Under the pieces are notes generated by a model. The model had not been told where the DNA came from. It searched no databases and saw only the letters and a program-made list of their open reading frames with translations. From contig NW_026262734.1 of assembly GCF_021869535.1 (NCBI RefSeq), forward strand, positions 107,357,088 through 107,421,087: a stretch of 64,000 bases of DNA. Reading direction: 5' to 3'. A program made the translations under genes and the position numbers. Positions 12,811 to 24,639 of the stretch are shown here, piece after piece; the stretch's first letter is position 1; each line of letters begins with the position of its first letter. The stretch is from Mytilus californianus (Eukaryota; Mollusca; Bivalvia; Mytilida; Mytilidae).

Positions 12811-13380
12811 TTTTTTTTGGACTCGTATGAAGCAGAATTCATTCAGAACCTTCTAAAAGACAAAAAGAAAAAGCACCTTGCGAAATTCTATAATTTTACT
12901 TTCAGATATATTGATGATGTCCTATCACTGAATAACCCATATTTCAGTCAGATCTTGCATCTCATATACCCCAGTGAACTTGAAATTAAGGATACTACTG
13001 ATATTAGAAGGACTGCTTCATACCTTGATCTTTTCCTCAATATTGACACAGATGGACGACTTCAAACTAAAATCTATGACAAACGGGATGATTTCAACTT
13101 GCCAATTATCAATTTCCCATTTCTCAGCAGAAACATACCGTCTGCTCCGTCGTATGGTGTTTACATATCTCAATTGATACGTTATGCTCGTGCATGTTCA
13201 CACTATACGGACTTCATATACAAGAGTGTGCTCCTTATGCAGAAACTGAACCAACAGAGTTATAAGGAGGAAAGATCAAAAATGACACTCCGTAAGTTTT
13301 ATGGACACCATCACAAATTGGTTGATCTATACGATGTGTCTGTGTCTAAACTAACTAACGACATTTTTACCACGTCTTAG
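12811..13380 (+). pseudogene. 5'-truncated reverse transcriptase C-terminal fragment (retroelement, possibly Penelope-like)
   Basis: About 189 codons stay open from 12811 to the TAG at 13378-13380. The frame contains FRYIDDVLSLNNP, where YIDD is the catalytic xxDD of palm motif C. It continues with LEIKDTTD, ASYLDLFLNIDTDG, KIYDKRDDFN, NFPFLSRNIPSAPSYG and LRKFYGHHHKLV. These phrases occur in one family of invertebrate retroelement ORFs that I recall as typically about 600 residues or more. The fragment retains the C-terminal part and the stop, and fingers motifs 1-3 are missing, which fits 5' truncation. It has no methionine start. The exact clade is unresolved; Penelope-like is my best guess. 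Confidence 0.75.
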
Positions 13381-13790
13381 ATTGTGGTTTACTATCTACG
13401 TCGTCTGTCTGCTAAGAAACGAACGTGGCCTATTCCGGAATATGACTGTTTTGCCGAGTGTGAATTTGCATTGCTATACGACGTGTCTCGGTATTTATAC
13501 ATCCAACATTCATGTATTTAGTTATGTTTCTTTTGTAAGTACGGTTGGATATTATGTTATGTCTTATCGTTTGTGGTTTAAATTCTGTATTTTCGGTACA
13601 TTTCACATATGTCTTATTTGTCAGTATAGTCAAGTTTATTTCCATATTCCATGAAAAAAGTATTGTGTTAGTCCAAATAACAATGACGTCGCCACAACAT
13701 TAATTTAAAATAGCCTGTCATAATCATGATAATTATTTGGACTAGTATTGTGAAAATAATTGTGAAATTTTGGATCTCGTTCCATATAAA

Positions 13791-14340
13791 ATTGAGAATG
13801 GAAATGTGGAATATGTCAAAGAGACAACAACCCGACCAAACAGCAGACAACAGCCGAAGGCCACCAATGAGTCTTCAACGCAGCGAGAAAATTAAGCACC
13901 CGTGGGTGGTCCTCAGCTGGCCCCTAAATAAAATTGTGTACTAGTTCAGTGAAAATGGACGTCACACTAAACTCCAAAACATATAAATGAACTAAAATTA
14001 AAAAACATACAAGACTAACAAAGGCTAGAGGCTCCTGACTTGGGACAGGCGCAAAAATGCGACGGGGTTATACATGTTTTGTGAGATCTCAACCCTCCCC
14101 CTACACCTCTAGCCAATGTAGAATAAAGAAACACATAGTAATACGCACAGTAAAACTCAGTTTAAAAGAAGTCCGAGTCCGATGTCAGAATAGGTAACAA
14201 AAGAAACTAAGCAAAATGACAATGATACATAAATGAACAAAGGACTACTAGCAATTACTGACATGCCATCTCCAGACCTCAATTAAACTGATTGAAAGAT
14301 TATGTCTTTATCATCGTATAATTGTATGAATTTCAAGATC
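13791..14340 (+). repeat. High-copy mytilid-type repeat (gagaatggaaatg... family)
   Basis: The sequence begins gagaatggaaatgtggaata, continues aacaacccgaccaa, gccgaaggccaccaatg and aggctcctgacttgggacag, and ends near caattaaactgattgaaag. A shorter copy of the first 90 bp lies inside the LINE at 19561-19657. It has no coding capacity. It may be the 3' part of a retroelement or a separate SINE-like family. Confidence 0.65.
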
Positions 14341-14394
14341 ATATATACGTCACAAAAATACGTCACTTTTTGTAGCATTGATCCATTCATGTGA

Positions 14395-14880
14395 CGTGCA
14401 GTGTGTGGTGTCCTGTGCTGTCGTTAATGGGATATGTCCGTTGTTATTCTGCGGTTTACATGTTGTAATGTACTATTACATTATTTTTTTATGCATTTCT
14501 CTGTGCTGAGTGTTCTTGTGTTTGTTTGTACTGTATTCCTGTCACGTAGTGTTGTCATTTATGCGATATTTTTTTAACACTGCCATATAAGCGGGAGGTT
14601 TGTTAGCCATAAAACCAGGTTCAACCCACCATTTTTTCTTAAAATGTCCTGTACCAAGTCAGGAATATGGCAGTTGTTATCAAATAATTCGTTTCTATGT
14701 ATGTTGGCGTTTGTATTTGTTGCACTTCAGTGTTTCTGTTGTTCCTTTGTTTTTCTCTTATAGTTGAAGTGTTTCCCTCGGTTTTAGTTTGTAACCCGGA
14801 TTTGTTTTCTCTTAAACGATTTATGACTTTTGAACAGCGGTATACTACTGTTGCCTTTATTTATTAACTAGTTTTGACGA
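14395..14880 (+). repeat. Dispersed non-coding repeat, likely retroelement 3' region
   Basis: Phrases such as gttcaacccaccatttttt, gtaccaagtcaggaatatgg and ttccctcggttttagtttg recur in mussel retroelement 3' ends, from memory. It lies downstream of the RT fragment in the same orientation, but I cannot show that they form one insertion. A weaker relative may lie at 7690-7860. Confidence 0.45.
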
Positions 14881-14996
14881 AATGAATCATGAATAAAAGA
14901 TTGTCATGAAGATTAAGGAAAAGTTCATTCATCTAAGACTTGTATTAAAAAGAAAGGCGGAATATACCAAATCTTCATTAATTGTATTCAAACTAG

Positions 14997-15250
14997 AGTT
15001 GGGGCCTCGGTGGCCGAGTGGTCTAAGTAGTTACTACTGTAATCACTAGACAGTCAACACTGAGATTGTGAGTTCGAACCCCGCTCATGCGGGTGCACTC
15101 GACTCCAATCTTAATTGACTAGGATTGTCAGTTTTACTATCGAAGGTCGGTGGTTTTCTCCGGGCACTCCGGCTTCCTCCACTAATAAAAACTGACCGCC
15201 ACGAAATAGCCCAAAAGTGGCGTTAAAACACCAAAAATCAAATCAAATCA
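14997..15250 (+). mobile_element. tRNA-derived SINE, full-length looking
   Basis: The 5' part has a pol III A box (tggccgagtgg) and B box (gttcgaacc) about 55 bp apart, as in a class II tRNA such as Ser or Leu. The body contains ggtggttttctccgggcac and cggcttcctcc, a conserved core shared by SINEs of many invertebrates. The tail is aatcaaatcaaatcaaat, a short A-rich repeat typical of SINE ends. Minus-strand relatives sit at 35585-35830 and 48640-48870. Confidence 0.85.
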
Positions 15251-16049
15251 AATTAGAGTTCATACTAAGCAAACTACATGTTGTATATACATCAAAGCTA
15301 GTTATAACAACAATCATGAATTTCAAACACAGAACAATAATACCTTCGGCTTTCTAAATACCAATTAACAGTAATCATACCCAATTAACCATGTTAACAC
15401 TTAATAATTAATCATCAAATCACAAACAAAATATTTCATTAAAAATTCCCGAATTTTTATTAATGAAAATTTAAATATTTTGATAAATACATCTAAAAAA
15501 CAGCTAATAGTTCAACCAGTATTTGAATAAAAATAGTGTGCGAACGAACCCAGGGGCGAACTTGTAGGATGCGAACGTGTATTGGGAGCGAACGGACCAG
15601 ATACCATAAGCATGACCCTAGGTCTAGGAAATCAACTTTTTTTTCTTTTATCATTGAAGTAAATTGAGGTCATAAAAGTATTGGGAACAAAGAAAGATCT
15701 GGTGCTAAGAAGGCGGACAATTCCTCTTATCCTAAAGGAATATCTCCTCAGCATGAAAAGATAGGTTGCAAGAAAATAAAAATTTTAAAAAATTAGAATC
15801 CAGACGACCAGAAAAGACCCAAATATGGGTCTAAACTATGTGTAATTAATCATATAATTAATTTGGGACTTGGGCAACAAAGTGGTGCCTTCGTATCTCC
15901 CGATCTTTATTTAAAATCGTAAGTAAAAAAGGGGTTGCAAAGCAAAAAAAAAAAGCACTCTTTTCACATAAACCCTAGAAACGGCATCTTAAAACTCCAT
16001 TTCAACATAGTATACTTTATTTCGTAAGTTGGTCGCACACTCGTGCTAT
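15251..16049. other. No gene seen between SINE and LINE 3' end
   Basis: The stretch is AT-rich with no recognisable coding or repeat structure beyond homopolymer runs. Confidence 0.4.
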
Positions 16050-16611
16050 ATTCTATGTGGGACAGGGAGGTAAGCCATAGCCTGGCATCCTAACCCGATC
16101 TTATACTTCGTCGATAGGTCTACTGTCAGTGAGCCAGGATCCCAGGCGAGGTCAGCCATTGTTTCTTATCTTTTTACCTTACCTTACCGCTGAATCTTTT
16201 TCCGTCCTTCAGGACAACCTCCATAGGAGTAACTATTGTAGTTTCATGAATAACCTCCACCATCCTGAATATAAACAGTTGTATGTACAATCTATATACA
16301 TTTTCCTATATACAAAGTGTTCTTTTTCTCTTGCGGTACGTTGTTTAACTTTATAATCCAGTCTACAGTGTTGGGTATAGGTCCCTTTTCACCGAAATTT
16401 AAGCTCACAACGTTAATCATATTATCATACAGTATAGTGTGGAGAAACACACGCTTACTGTACTTTAGTAGGGATTCGTTCACATTCAGCTGAAATATCG
16501 GAGTATAGTGTGGTGAGACCCACGCTGACTGCATATCAGTATACTTTTAAGATGGATTTGAACTGTTCCTTGATTTCACTAATGAGTTTTCCTGAATCGA
16601 AGTATACGCGA

Positions 16612-17605
16612 TTATCTTTTTAATTTAGCTTTCCTTTTCTCTTTTAGTTGATTTATCGTTCTAGCTCTGATGGAATGTTACGGAAAACACAATTTTCGGG
16701 ATATAAATTCACAATTTTGCTCTATTTTCATGTTTAAGATTACCTCTGGCCAACGATGTTTAATTCTCGTGCAGTCTAAAATTAATTGCAATCTAGTGTC
16801 TGTTGTCATGCTATAAAACGACAGTGTGGTCTCTCTTATCAGATAGTCATCCAATTGGTTTAGAAATGGATAACGTATATTTTTCAGAATTTTACACTTT
16901 AGTAGCAGATATTCTATATCTTCGTCTTCTTCACCGCATAGTTTACATGTTGGTGATTCATACTTAGTAAAGCTTGCACGTTTTGCTTGTGTTATGTATA
17001 GTGCAGTGACCAGTTTAAGTTTTATTCCTATTGATAATGCCCCTATTGATGGATTGTTGTCATAATTCAGATCGATGATTGGATGACAATTTCTTGGTAA
17101 TAATGCATCTTAGTTTATATGAATTAGTAAGGAATAAAATATACAGTCATGAGTTATTCTTTTAATCCAATACGAGTCCATCTTTTTTGTACCAATTTTT
17201 TCCATTCATATTTTCTTGATGGATTATCTAGAAATTGAAAGATATCACTAAATCCATATCTGTAAAGAAGTTTTTGGTAATAACATAACAACTGCTACTG
17301 TTGTCTAATATAATATACAATTGTCTATATGCGAGTTGTTTCTCCATAGAGTTGTCATCTTGTCTGCATATATTGTTTAAAAGGGCTAGACATTTTGAAT
17401 CAATTGATGCTTCTATTGGAAGTAAACTCGATATGATGTAAATAGCTGGATCTGGGGTGTTTAGAGGAAGCTATAGAATTTTCTTCAGCAGTAATTTTTG
17501 CATATTTGATGGACCTGGTTGTAATATTTCTAACCAATAAGTCAGAATTGGTTGAATGTATGTTTTGTAGATGGATATTGGTATTACTGGGTCTAGCCCG
17601 TTTGT
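16612..17605 (-). pseudogene. LINE ORF2 C-terminal region
   Basis: Reading through frame breaks gives LKLVTALYITQAKRASF, then CKLCGEEDEDIEYLLLKC, a C-x2-C-x12-C cluster that sits after the RT domain in many LINEs. It ends with a basic tail (HSIRARTINQLKEKRK) and a TAA at 16614-16612. Confidence 0.6.
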
Positions 17606-19400
17606 TCAATGAAAATCAGCTGAGAGTAGACTATAAGCAATTCGACGTGCTTTTGTGGTATTTTGTTCGACATGAAGTGTTTCCGATTTCATTCTTGATG
17701 TTGATCGAATTATACCTAAATGTGTTGAACTGGCTACATTTGGCATTTCTTGGTTATTCAAGTTAAAAACGCAACTATGATTGGTAACTTTTCTAGTTTT
17801 ATTATCCACCTGAATGATGACACCGTTTTGCGGTTGTAACGTGTAGTGATGTAACTGGCTATATTGTAGAGCATGATTAACTAGAATTTGTAAGTCATAT
17901 GGATTGTCACTCAAAACTGCAATATCATTTGCACATGCTACAGCATTAATGTTAATGTGACCGATCTTACATCCCTGAGCTGATCTTTCATATAAAGATA
18001 ATAAGTCTTCAATATCAAATTTATATAAATCGGCACTTAATAATCCACCTTGTTTGACTCCTTGGTGCACTTTTAACTCTTTAGACAACTGGTTTTTCCA
18101 TTTGATGTTACAACTGGTGGTCAAATGTAGATCATCAATTAGTGACCATGTTGCTGAGTCAATATCTTATAGAAATAAATTTCTCATTAGCATTTTTATG
18201 AGGACAACATCAAATGCTGATTTGGCATCAAGTAAAGCTATGTAGAAGGGACTGTTTTTTATCACTATATTGTCTGTATACTTCTTCAAATACGACCGCT
18301 GCATTAAAAGGCGATGTGTTCGGGTGAATCCTCTTTGTAATGGTGATTGTTTCTTCAGCAAAACAGGTCTAAAGTTAATTCTTGCAATATAATCCAAAAT
18401 TCTACATAGTATAGGTAGAACCACAATTCCTCTGTAATTTTTTTATTCGTTTTTGTTTCCTCTGTTCTTGAATATAGGAGATAATAATCCTAACTTAATA
18501 ATTTCAGGTATTAATTTATTCTGTAATATGATATTGACCAAAGTAAGTAGATAATCTGTAAAGTCGTCTCCTGCATATAATATATGTTCAATTGATAAGC
18601 CAAAATATCTTCCGATTTTCCAGTGTTAATTGCCTTAATGGCTTCCATAAGTTCCGATCTTGATACAGTTCTAGGCGGTACTTGGTCGCATATAGTTTTA
18701 ATTGCTTTATAGTCTATTACCATCATATGCTGTGTTTGGAATATGTTCGGCTAGGGTTTTGAAATGTTCATGCCAACCTTCAATTACTTCCTCGTGTTCA
18801 TACTTTTTATTTGCAACGTGCAAGTCATTGATAAAGATGTTTTTATTATTTCTTTGCTTCTTTACAAGTTGGTAGAATAATCTCTTATCTTGCATGTTTG
18901 CAGTTATTGTTCTGTCTCTTTCTATATGTTTACTTTTGTTTTCGTTTTCTTCTCGTATTTCAGATCGTAAAATTTTTCTAGTTTCTTTTTTCATTCTAAC
19001 TGAAGGATGTTCAGGGTCATTTAGTCTACCTGCGTCTTTCCATATTTTATATGCTGTTTTTATTTTGGTACAAACTGTCTTTATTTTGAGGATTCAAGAT
19101 TTTTAGCTTCAATTTGTTTTTGCCGTCTGTTTTGGGGGCATAACATTTCTTTGCTGACATTGAAAGCATTTCCATTGTTTCTTCAAATCTATTTGTAATT
19201 GAGTCTTTTTGAGTATTTAGTTTTTCTGACAGTATTGGTATCTGCTTAGCGATAATATCACTATATTGTTTAGTGTCTACTTTGTTCCATCTGATCCTTG
19301 ATTGTATATTACTTTCTAAAGGGGTCTTTTTTAGTAAGCTCACATGGAAATACAATCTTGATTGGATAATGGTCAGATACATTGGAGGGTATATCAACTA
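17606..19400 (-). pseudogene. LINE ORF2 reverse transcriptase, frameshifted, catalytic Asp changed
   Basis: Four consecutive minus-strand frames cover the domain (18994-18707, 18726-18511, 18424-18167, 18124-17606). Recognisable motifs are MEAIKAINTGKSE (finger), QRGFTRTH, YIALLDAKSAFDVV (motif A with its aspartate), HQGVKQGGLLSADLYKF (motif B) and VACANDIAVL (motif C). Motif C should read xADD; here the first aspartate is Asn (AAT at 17929-17927). With several frame breaks this cannot encode an active enzyme. Confidence 0.8.
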
Positions 19401-19419
19401 GCTTTGTAAATTGAGATTT

Positions 19420-20150
19420 TCAGAATTGTTCACCTTATATATGAAATAGTCAATTTCAGAGACTTCAACTCCTTTGACATTAATGAAAGTTTGACATTTG
19501 AAATATATTTTCATGCTGCATTCTTCAATAAGTTTGTTTAGTTTAAGTGCTCTTCTTGAATAAAATTGAGAATGGAAATGGGGAATGTGTCAAAGAGACA
19601 ACAACCCGACCAAAGAGTAGATAACAGCCGAAGGCCACTAATGGGTCTTCAACACTGCTGAAGTATTTGTTTTTGATATATCTTCATTGAAGTCCCCTCC
19701 TTTAATAACATCATGGGTCGTATCATATTTCTGGGTAAGTTCAAATAATCGGTCAATGCATTCACTATATTCTTCAAATTTGTCATTTTCTGCTTTTGTT
19801 GGTAAATAAGCTGAAACAATTAGCACTGACTTTTTTATTGTCAACTCGATGCATTGAATTCTATTGTTGCCATCATTTATAGGTTTTACATATTGTCCCA
19901 TATAATGGATACATCTCCATAGCCTCTGTGAGATCTAATAAGTAAGTCAAATGTATTACTGTCTGAGTCAACTGCTTTGCCTTTGCCACAAAATTGAGAG
20001 TGTATTTCGTCTATCAAAATAAAGTTCAAACAACCAGGGTTCTTGTAATAATATGATATCCATTTTATTTCTTAAATTTTCCATGAACGGGGAAATTGTC
20101 TTCACATTTTTACAGTTAAAAGATAAAATGTGTAGGTCCTTTTGTTGTGT
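19420..20150 (-). pseudogene. LINE ORF2 endonuclease domain, interrupted by an insertion
   Basis: The first half reads LHILSFNCKNVK, ILLQEPWLF, then VLIVSAYLPTKAEND and GGDFNED, motifs of the EEP endonuclease/phosphatase fold (QE, xAYxP, GDFN). The second half, below 19561, reads ALKLNKLIEECSM and VEVSEIDYF, matching the terminal SxIDYF motif. Between them lie about 97 bp of an unrelated repeat in opposite orientation. Confidence 0.75.
19561..19657 (+). mobile_element. Short copy of the 13791 repeat nested in the LINE endonuclease
   Basis: The sequence taaaattgagaatggaaatg through gccgaaggccactaatgg to cttcaacactgc matches the start of the repeat at 13791 almost word for word. It interrupts the endonuclease frame after DISKTNTS. 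It is therefore younger than the LINE copy. Confidence 0.75.
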
Positions 20151-20178
20151 AAATTGGCTTCATCGTGAGTTTTGCAAA

Positions 20179-21140
20179 TTATAGTTGGTTTGGTCTTGCC
20201 CATAAAAAATGGTTCTGTTGGACTGGATAGTTAGAGCTGTTCGGAATATAATTAGAAGCAGTTGAATAACCCTGATTCTGCATGCCATGGTTTGGTCTTT
20301 GGTGATGAGATCTGTTGTGTATACTATTGTTATTCGGCGGTATCTGTGGAGTCACATTCATATGGACATTGCATCGTGACTGATTTGTCGCATTTGACAC
20401 TTTATCATTGTAAAATATTTGTTGCCCAAGCACGGGTGTTGCTGGTATACGGCTAGGAGTCTCGACCTTCTAGATTGTTGATATACTTAAGATTGATCAC
20501 TATATTGGCAAGATGTGGGAGTTGGTAGTGTCATTGGTTGCGTCGTATTGGTTGTTGGTGCATTGTGGGTCATATGCGTTCTCAGAGACGGTTGTTATAC
20601 ACTTCTGTACTATCCTTATAGATCTTTGGTTCATGAATTCGAGTGATTATTTTGTCAAATTGAGTAACCATCTGTTGTAATATAAATCCTAATACTTTTT
20701 CATGTAGTTTTTTGACTGCTTGTTCAATGTGTTTGTTCGCAGAGCCTTGTTGTTAAGGATTGATGTTTGGAATCTGCTGATTCAGATTATAGATTATCCC
20801 TATTGTCATGATTGTGATCACTAATGTCACATTTGTTCAGTAAACTTTGGTTTGATTTTTCTAACTCATTGATCCTCATTTCAAGTTTGCTGACATATGA
20901 CTGTAGCCAACTCTTTCATTTTGCATTTCTTCATTTAATGTTTATCTAATTTTGAGTTCTTCTTCCCTTTTCTTAAGTTTTTGTTCCCTTTGTCTTATTT
21001 CGCTCATTTTAGTTCTTTTAGTTTTCTTTGGTATATCTGCTTCAGGTTCAGGTGACTGAGCATCGTTGCTTTCAGTGTGATGTGAACATGTTCCTTTTGC
21101 ACATTTTGGACGACATTGTTCAGAGAGGAAATTCGTAAAC
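20179..21140 (-). pseudogene. LINE ORF1-like remnant
   Basis: The minus strand near 21130-20940 reads EQCRPKCAKGTC, a proline-rich linker, and then a highly charged stretch (MSEIRQREQKLKKREEE) likely to form a coiled coil. Several stops follow, then a low-complexity N/Q/P-rich segment (20433-20179) containing PNNNSIHNRSHHQRPNHG. Cysteine clusters, a coiled coil and a low-complexity linker suit a LINE ORF1 nucleic-acid binding protein. The reading frame is broken. Confidence 0.55.
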
Positions 21141-21839
21141 TATTGTTCATGATGTTTTTCATAGATGACGATTTTATGGAGTTGTCATTTGCTGTTGTCG
21201 CAATCAGTATGCCTGATTATGGATAAGGTACCGTACTTTGAGTGCTTTTTTCTTTTTCTAATGCTTTTATCGTCCGAGCATTGGTTTCGTCGGATATATC
21301 GTTGTCAATTTCACAGCTTGAGCATATGTACTCATTTCCATCATATGATGTACAAGACATGTGTCATGGTTGAGTACAAGATGAACAGCGCACAACCTGA
21401 GCATCTATAATTTGTTGCAGATATTACACACAGTATGCAGTTCTTCATCTAGTAGTGCATGTAATCTACTTTGACAATCATGATTATTATTTGACTGAGT
21501 AGATGGATTGCTTGAATCTATAAATGCATTTTCAATTGCTTTCGTCGTATTCAATGTTTTTGTGCTAGCTTGAGCATTGAACACGAGTTTCTCGGATCGC
21601 GTCGACCAAAAGTGCGAGAGTAGCGAAAGTAAATATATACATGTATAAAGTGAAAACAACGTTCAAACCTATGATTGCGTTGGAAAAAACCGCAATTTTT
21701 ATTCGTGTGCATGCAAAACAAATTTCTTGCTGTATTTAGACCCCTTAATTTACCAAGAAAGTAAATATTTATATATATAATAAAAAACACGGAGCAGGGC
21801 ATTTCCGGACGATATCTGAAATAAACTGTTGACACAGAT

Positions 21840-22075
21840 AAATGTCTCGCCTATGGGCATAAAATTCAGAAAAAGACAACTTGATGGACATTGCTTATTA
21901 ATTCAGTCACTGGACCATCATCTAGTGGGAAGGGCCTGAAAATGGTCGACAAACTGAGATTTACAGACAGTAATGTAACTTTATAGAAAATATCGTTGTT
22001 TATTGTAAGTAGTTCCTATCAATATAACTTAGGCACTGGCTACGATTTCGATGAAATGTAACAATAATAAAAACT
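21840..22075 (+). repeat. Dispersed repeat fragment (aatgtctcgcc head)
   Basis: It starts aatgtctcgcctatgg and includes gcttattaattcagtcactg and agtagttcctatcaa. The same phrases occur twice in tandem at 24650-25010, and a similar head at about 56630. Confidence 0.55.
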
Positions 22076-23885
22076 AGAGGCTCTAAAGAGCCTGTGTCGC
22101 TCACCTTGGTCTATGTGCATATTAAACAAAGGACACAGATGGATTCATGACAAAATTGTGTTTTGGTGATGGTGATGTGTTTGTAGATCTTACTTTACTG
22201 AACATTCTTGCTCCTTACTACTATCTCTATCTATAATGAACTTGGCCCGGTAATTACAGTGGAAAATACTTTGTAAAAATTTACAAAAATTTACAAAATT
22301 TATGAAAATTGTAAAAAATTGACTATAAAGGGCAATAACTCCTTAAGGGGTCAATTGACAATTTTGGTCATGTTGCCTTATTTGTAGATCTAACTTTGCT
22401 GTACATTATTACTGTTTACAGTTTATCTCTATCTATAATAATATTCAAGATAATAACCAAAAGCTGCAAAATTTTCTTAAAATTACCAATTCAGGGGCAG
22501 CAACCCAACAACGTGTTGCCTGATTGGTCTGAAAATTTCAGGGCAGATAGATCTTGACCTAATGAACAATTTTATCCTCATCAGATTTGCTCTAAATGCT
22601 TTGGTTTCAGAGATATGAGCCAAAAACTGCATTTTACCTTATGTACTATTTTTTAGCCATGTCGGCCATCTTGGTTCGCGAGCGGGGTCATCGGACACAT
22701 TTTTTAAACTAGATACTCTAATGATGATTGTGGACAAGTTTGGTTAAATTTGTCTTAGTAGTTTCAGAGGAGAAGATTTTTGTAAAAGATTACAAAAATT
22801 TACGAAAAATGGTTAAAAATTGACTATAAAGGGCAATAACTCCTTAAGGGGTCAACTGACCATTTTGGTCATGTTGACTTATTTGTAGATCTTACTTTGC
22901 TGAACATTATTGCTGTTTACAGTTTATCTCTATCTATAATAATATTCAAGATAATAACCAAAAATGGCAAAATTTCCTTAAAATTACCAATTCAGGGGCA
23001 GCAACCCAACAACGGGTTGCCTGATTGGTCTGAAAATTTCAGGGCAGATAGATCTTGACCTAATGAACAATTTTATCCTCATCAGATTTGCTCTAAATGC
23101 TTTGGTTTCAGAGATATGAGCCAAAAACTGCATTTTACCCTATGTACTATTTTTTAGCCATGTCGGCCATCTTGGTTCGCGGGCGGGGCCATCGGACACA
23201 TTTTTTAAACTAGATACTCTAATGATGATTGTGGACAAGTTTGGTTAAATTTGTCTTAGTAGTTTCAGAGGAGAAGATTTTTGTAAAAGATTACAAAAAT
23301 TTACGAAAAATGGTTAAAAATTGACTATAAAGGGCAATAACTCCTTAAGGGGTCAACTGACCATTTTGGTCATGTTGACTTATTTGTAGATCTTACTTTG
23401 CTGAACATTATTGCTGTTTACAGTTTATCTCTATCTATAATAATATTCAAGATAATAACCAAAAACGGCAAAATTTCCTTAAAATTACCAATTCAGGGGC
23501 AGCAACCCAACAACGGGTTGTCCGATTCATCTGAAAATTTCAGGGCAGATAGATCTTGACCTGATAAACAATTTTACCCCATGTCAGATTTGCTCTAAAT
23601 GCTTTGGTTTCAGAGATATATGCCAAAATCTACATTTTACCCCTATGTTCTATTTTTAGCCATGGCGGCCATCTTGGTTGGTTGGCCGGGTCACCGGACA
23701 CATTTTTTAAACTAGATACCCCAATGATGATTGTGGCCAAGTTTGGTCAAATTTGGCCCAGTAGTTTCAGAGGAGAAGATTTTTGTAAAAGTTTACGGAC
23801 GACGGACGACGGACGCAGGACGACGGACGACGGACGCAAAGTGATGAGAAAAGCTCACTTGACCTTTCAGGTCAGGTGAGCTAAA
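22076..23885 (+). repeat. Long composite repeat with three 501-bp internal units
   Basis: The element starts ctagaggctctaaagagcct and ends ggtcaggtgagctaaaaa, after a ggacgacggacg-rich stretch at 23798-23836. The phrase gactataaagggcaataact recurs at 22321, 22822 and 23323, exactly 501 bp apart, with long near-identical text between. Each full unit includes gccatgtcggccatcttgg or a variant. A related tail fragment lies at 41940-42170. No reading frame suggests a protein. Confidence 0.85.
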
Positions 23886-24244
23886 AAGTTATTGTTACAT
23901 TGGACACTAATTGCTAGAATGCTATTAAAAACTTTAGATGCGTTTAAATCAAAACTAAAACAATATCAAGAATCAAAGTTTATACAAATGCAATTCGGGA
24001 AAAATTGTTACATCAAAAGCAAAGTTAGACAGCAGTGAACTAAAAAACTGCAAACTTCTGTATGTAACATCAATAATGGATGAAAATGAAATGATATTAA
24101 AAGACAACATAACACAACCTCACATATTTCCTTTCAAAAATTTAGGAAGAAAATATAAAAATTAAAAAAAAAAAAAAAATTTCACCTGAAGCATGGCAGA
24201 CATTCAAAGTTGCTTTAACTTCAAAAAGGGATATTGCACAGTGA

Positions 24245-24397
24245 ATCTGTCAAGTTAGTCTTCAAAACCACGTGCACATTGCTGCATCACTCGTTTGTGA
24301 TGGCTGCCTAGAATGGTTTCACCAAAAATGCGTCGGACTAAAACATGCTCCTAACAGCACATACTGGATGTGTAGAAGCTGCCATCAGTTTAAATGA
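24245..24397 (+). pseudogene. PHD-type zinc-finger remnant
   Basis: Fifty codons and a TGA read as a partial PHD finger: an N-terminal ICQ, then LVCDGCLEWFHQKCVGL and STYWMCRSCHQFK. The spacing C-x2-C-x4-H-x2-C then W-x-C-x2-C fits the last six ligands of a C4HC3 finger. The codon before ICQ is TGA, so the first ligand pair is incomplete. No gene surrounds it. PHD fingers occur in ORF1 of some LINEs and in chromatin proteins; here a mobile-element origin seems more likely. Confidence 0.6.
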
Positions 24398-24639
24398 AAT
24401 AAAAAAAATTGTATGCAATATTGTAGCATTGCAGTGTTTACGAATAAAAGTTTTCAAGTTATATTTTAACACATATTACTAGTCCCAGCATACATTGAAG
24501 TGCATTAAAGTAAATATAATGCAACGTAGCAGTAGACACAAATATTATTGTTATGTTCGTAATTAATCAGTTCCTAACCCAATTTTGCATTCCGGCAATT
24601 AGAGTCCGATGTAACAATAACTTTTTTATCATTGTTACC

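Larger units (their letters stand above)
16050..21660 (-). mobile_element. Decayed LINE retrotransposon (EN + RT), minus strand
   Basis: Reading the minus strand from about 21.6 kb downward gives remnants of a two-ORF non-LTR element. A cysteine-containing, basic, coiled-coil ORF1-like region comes first (about 21.6-20.2 kb). An apurinic-type endonuclease follows (about 20.15-19.42 kb), then reverse transcriptase (about 19.4-17.6 kb), then a C-terminal region with a CxxC...C zinc-binding-like motif. The ORF2 stop is at 16612-16614. The 3' untranslated region runs to about 16050 and includes a short aaggtaaggtaa stretch. Stops and frameshifts break every part, so the copy is dead. The 5' end and the flanking target duplication are not identified. 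The clade (CR1/L2/jockey group) is not settled by eye. Confidence 0.82.

Noticed and set aside
13382-13654. An ORF just after the reverse transcriptase fragment as ORF continuation
   Set aside because: It is low-complexity in composition, overlaps a minus frame, and has no RNase H or endonuclease motif.
14997-15090. A genuine tRNA gene
   Set aside because: The A and B boxes are good, but the acceptor stem does not close, and the sequence continues directly into a SINE body and A-rich tail.
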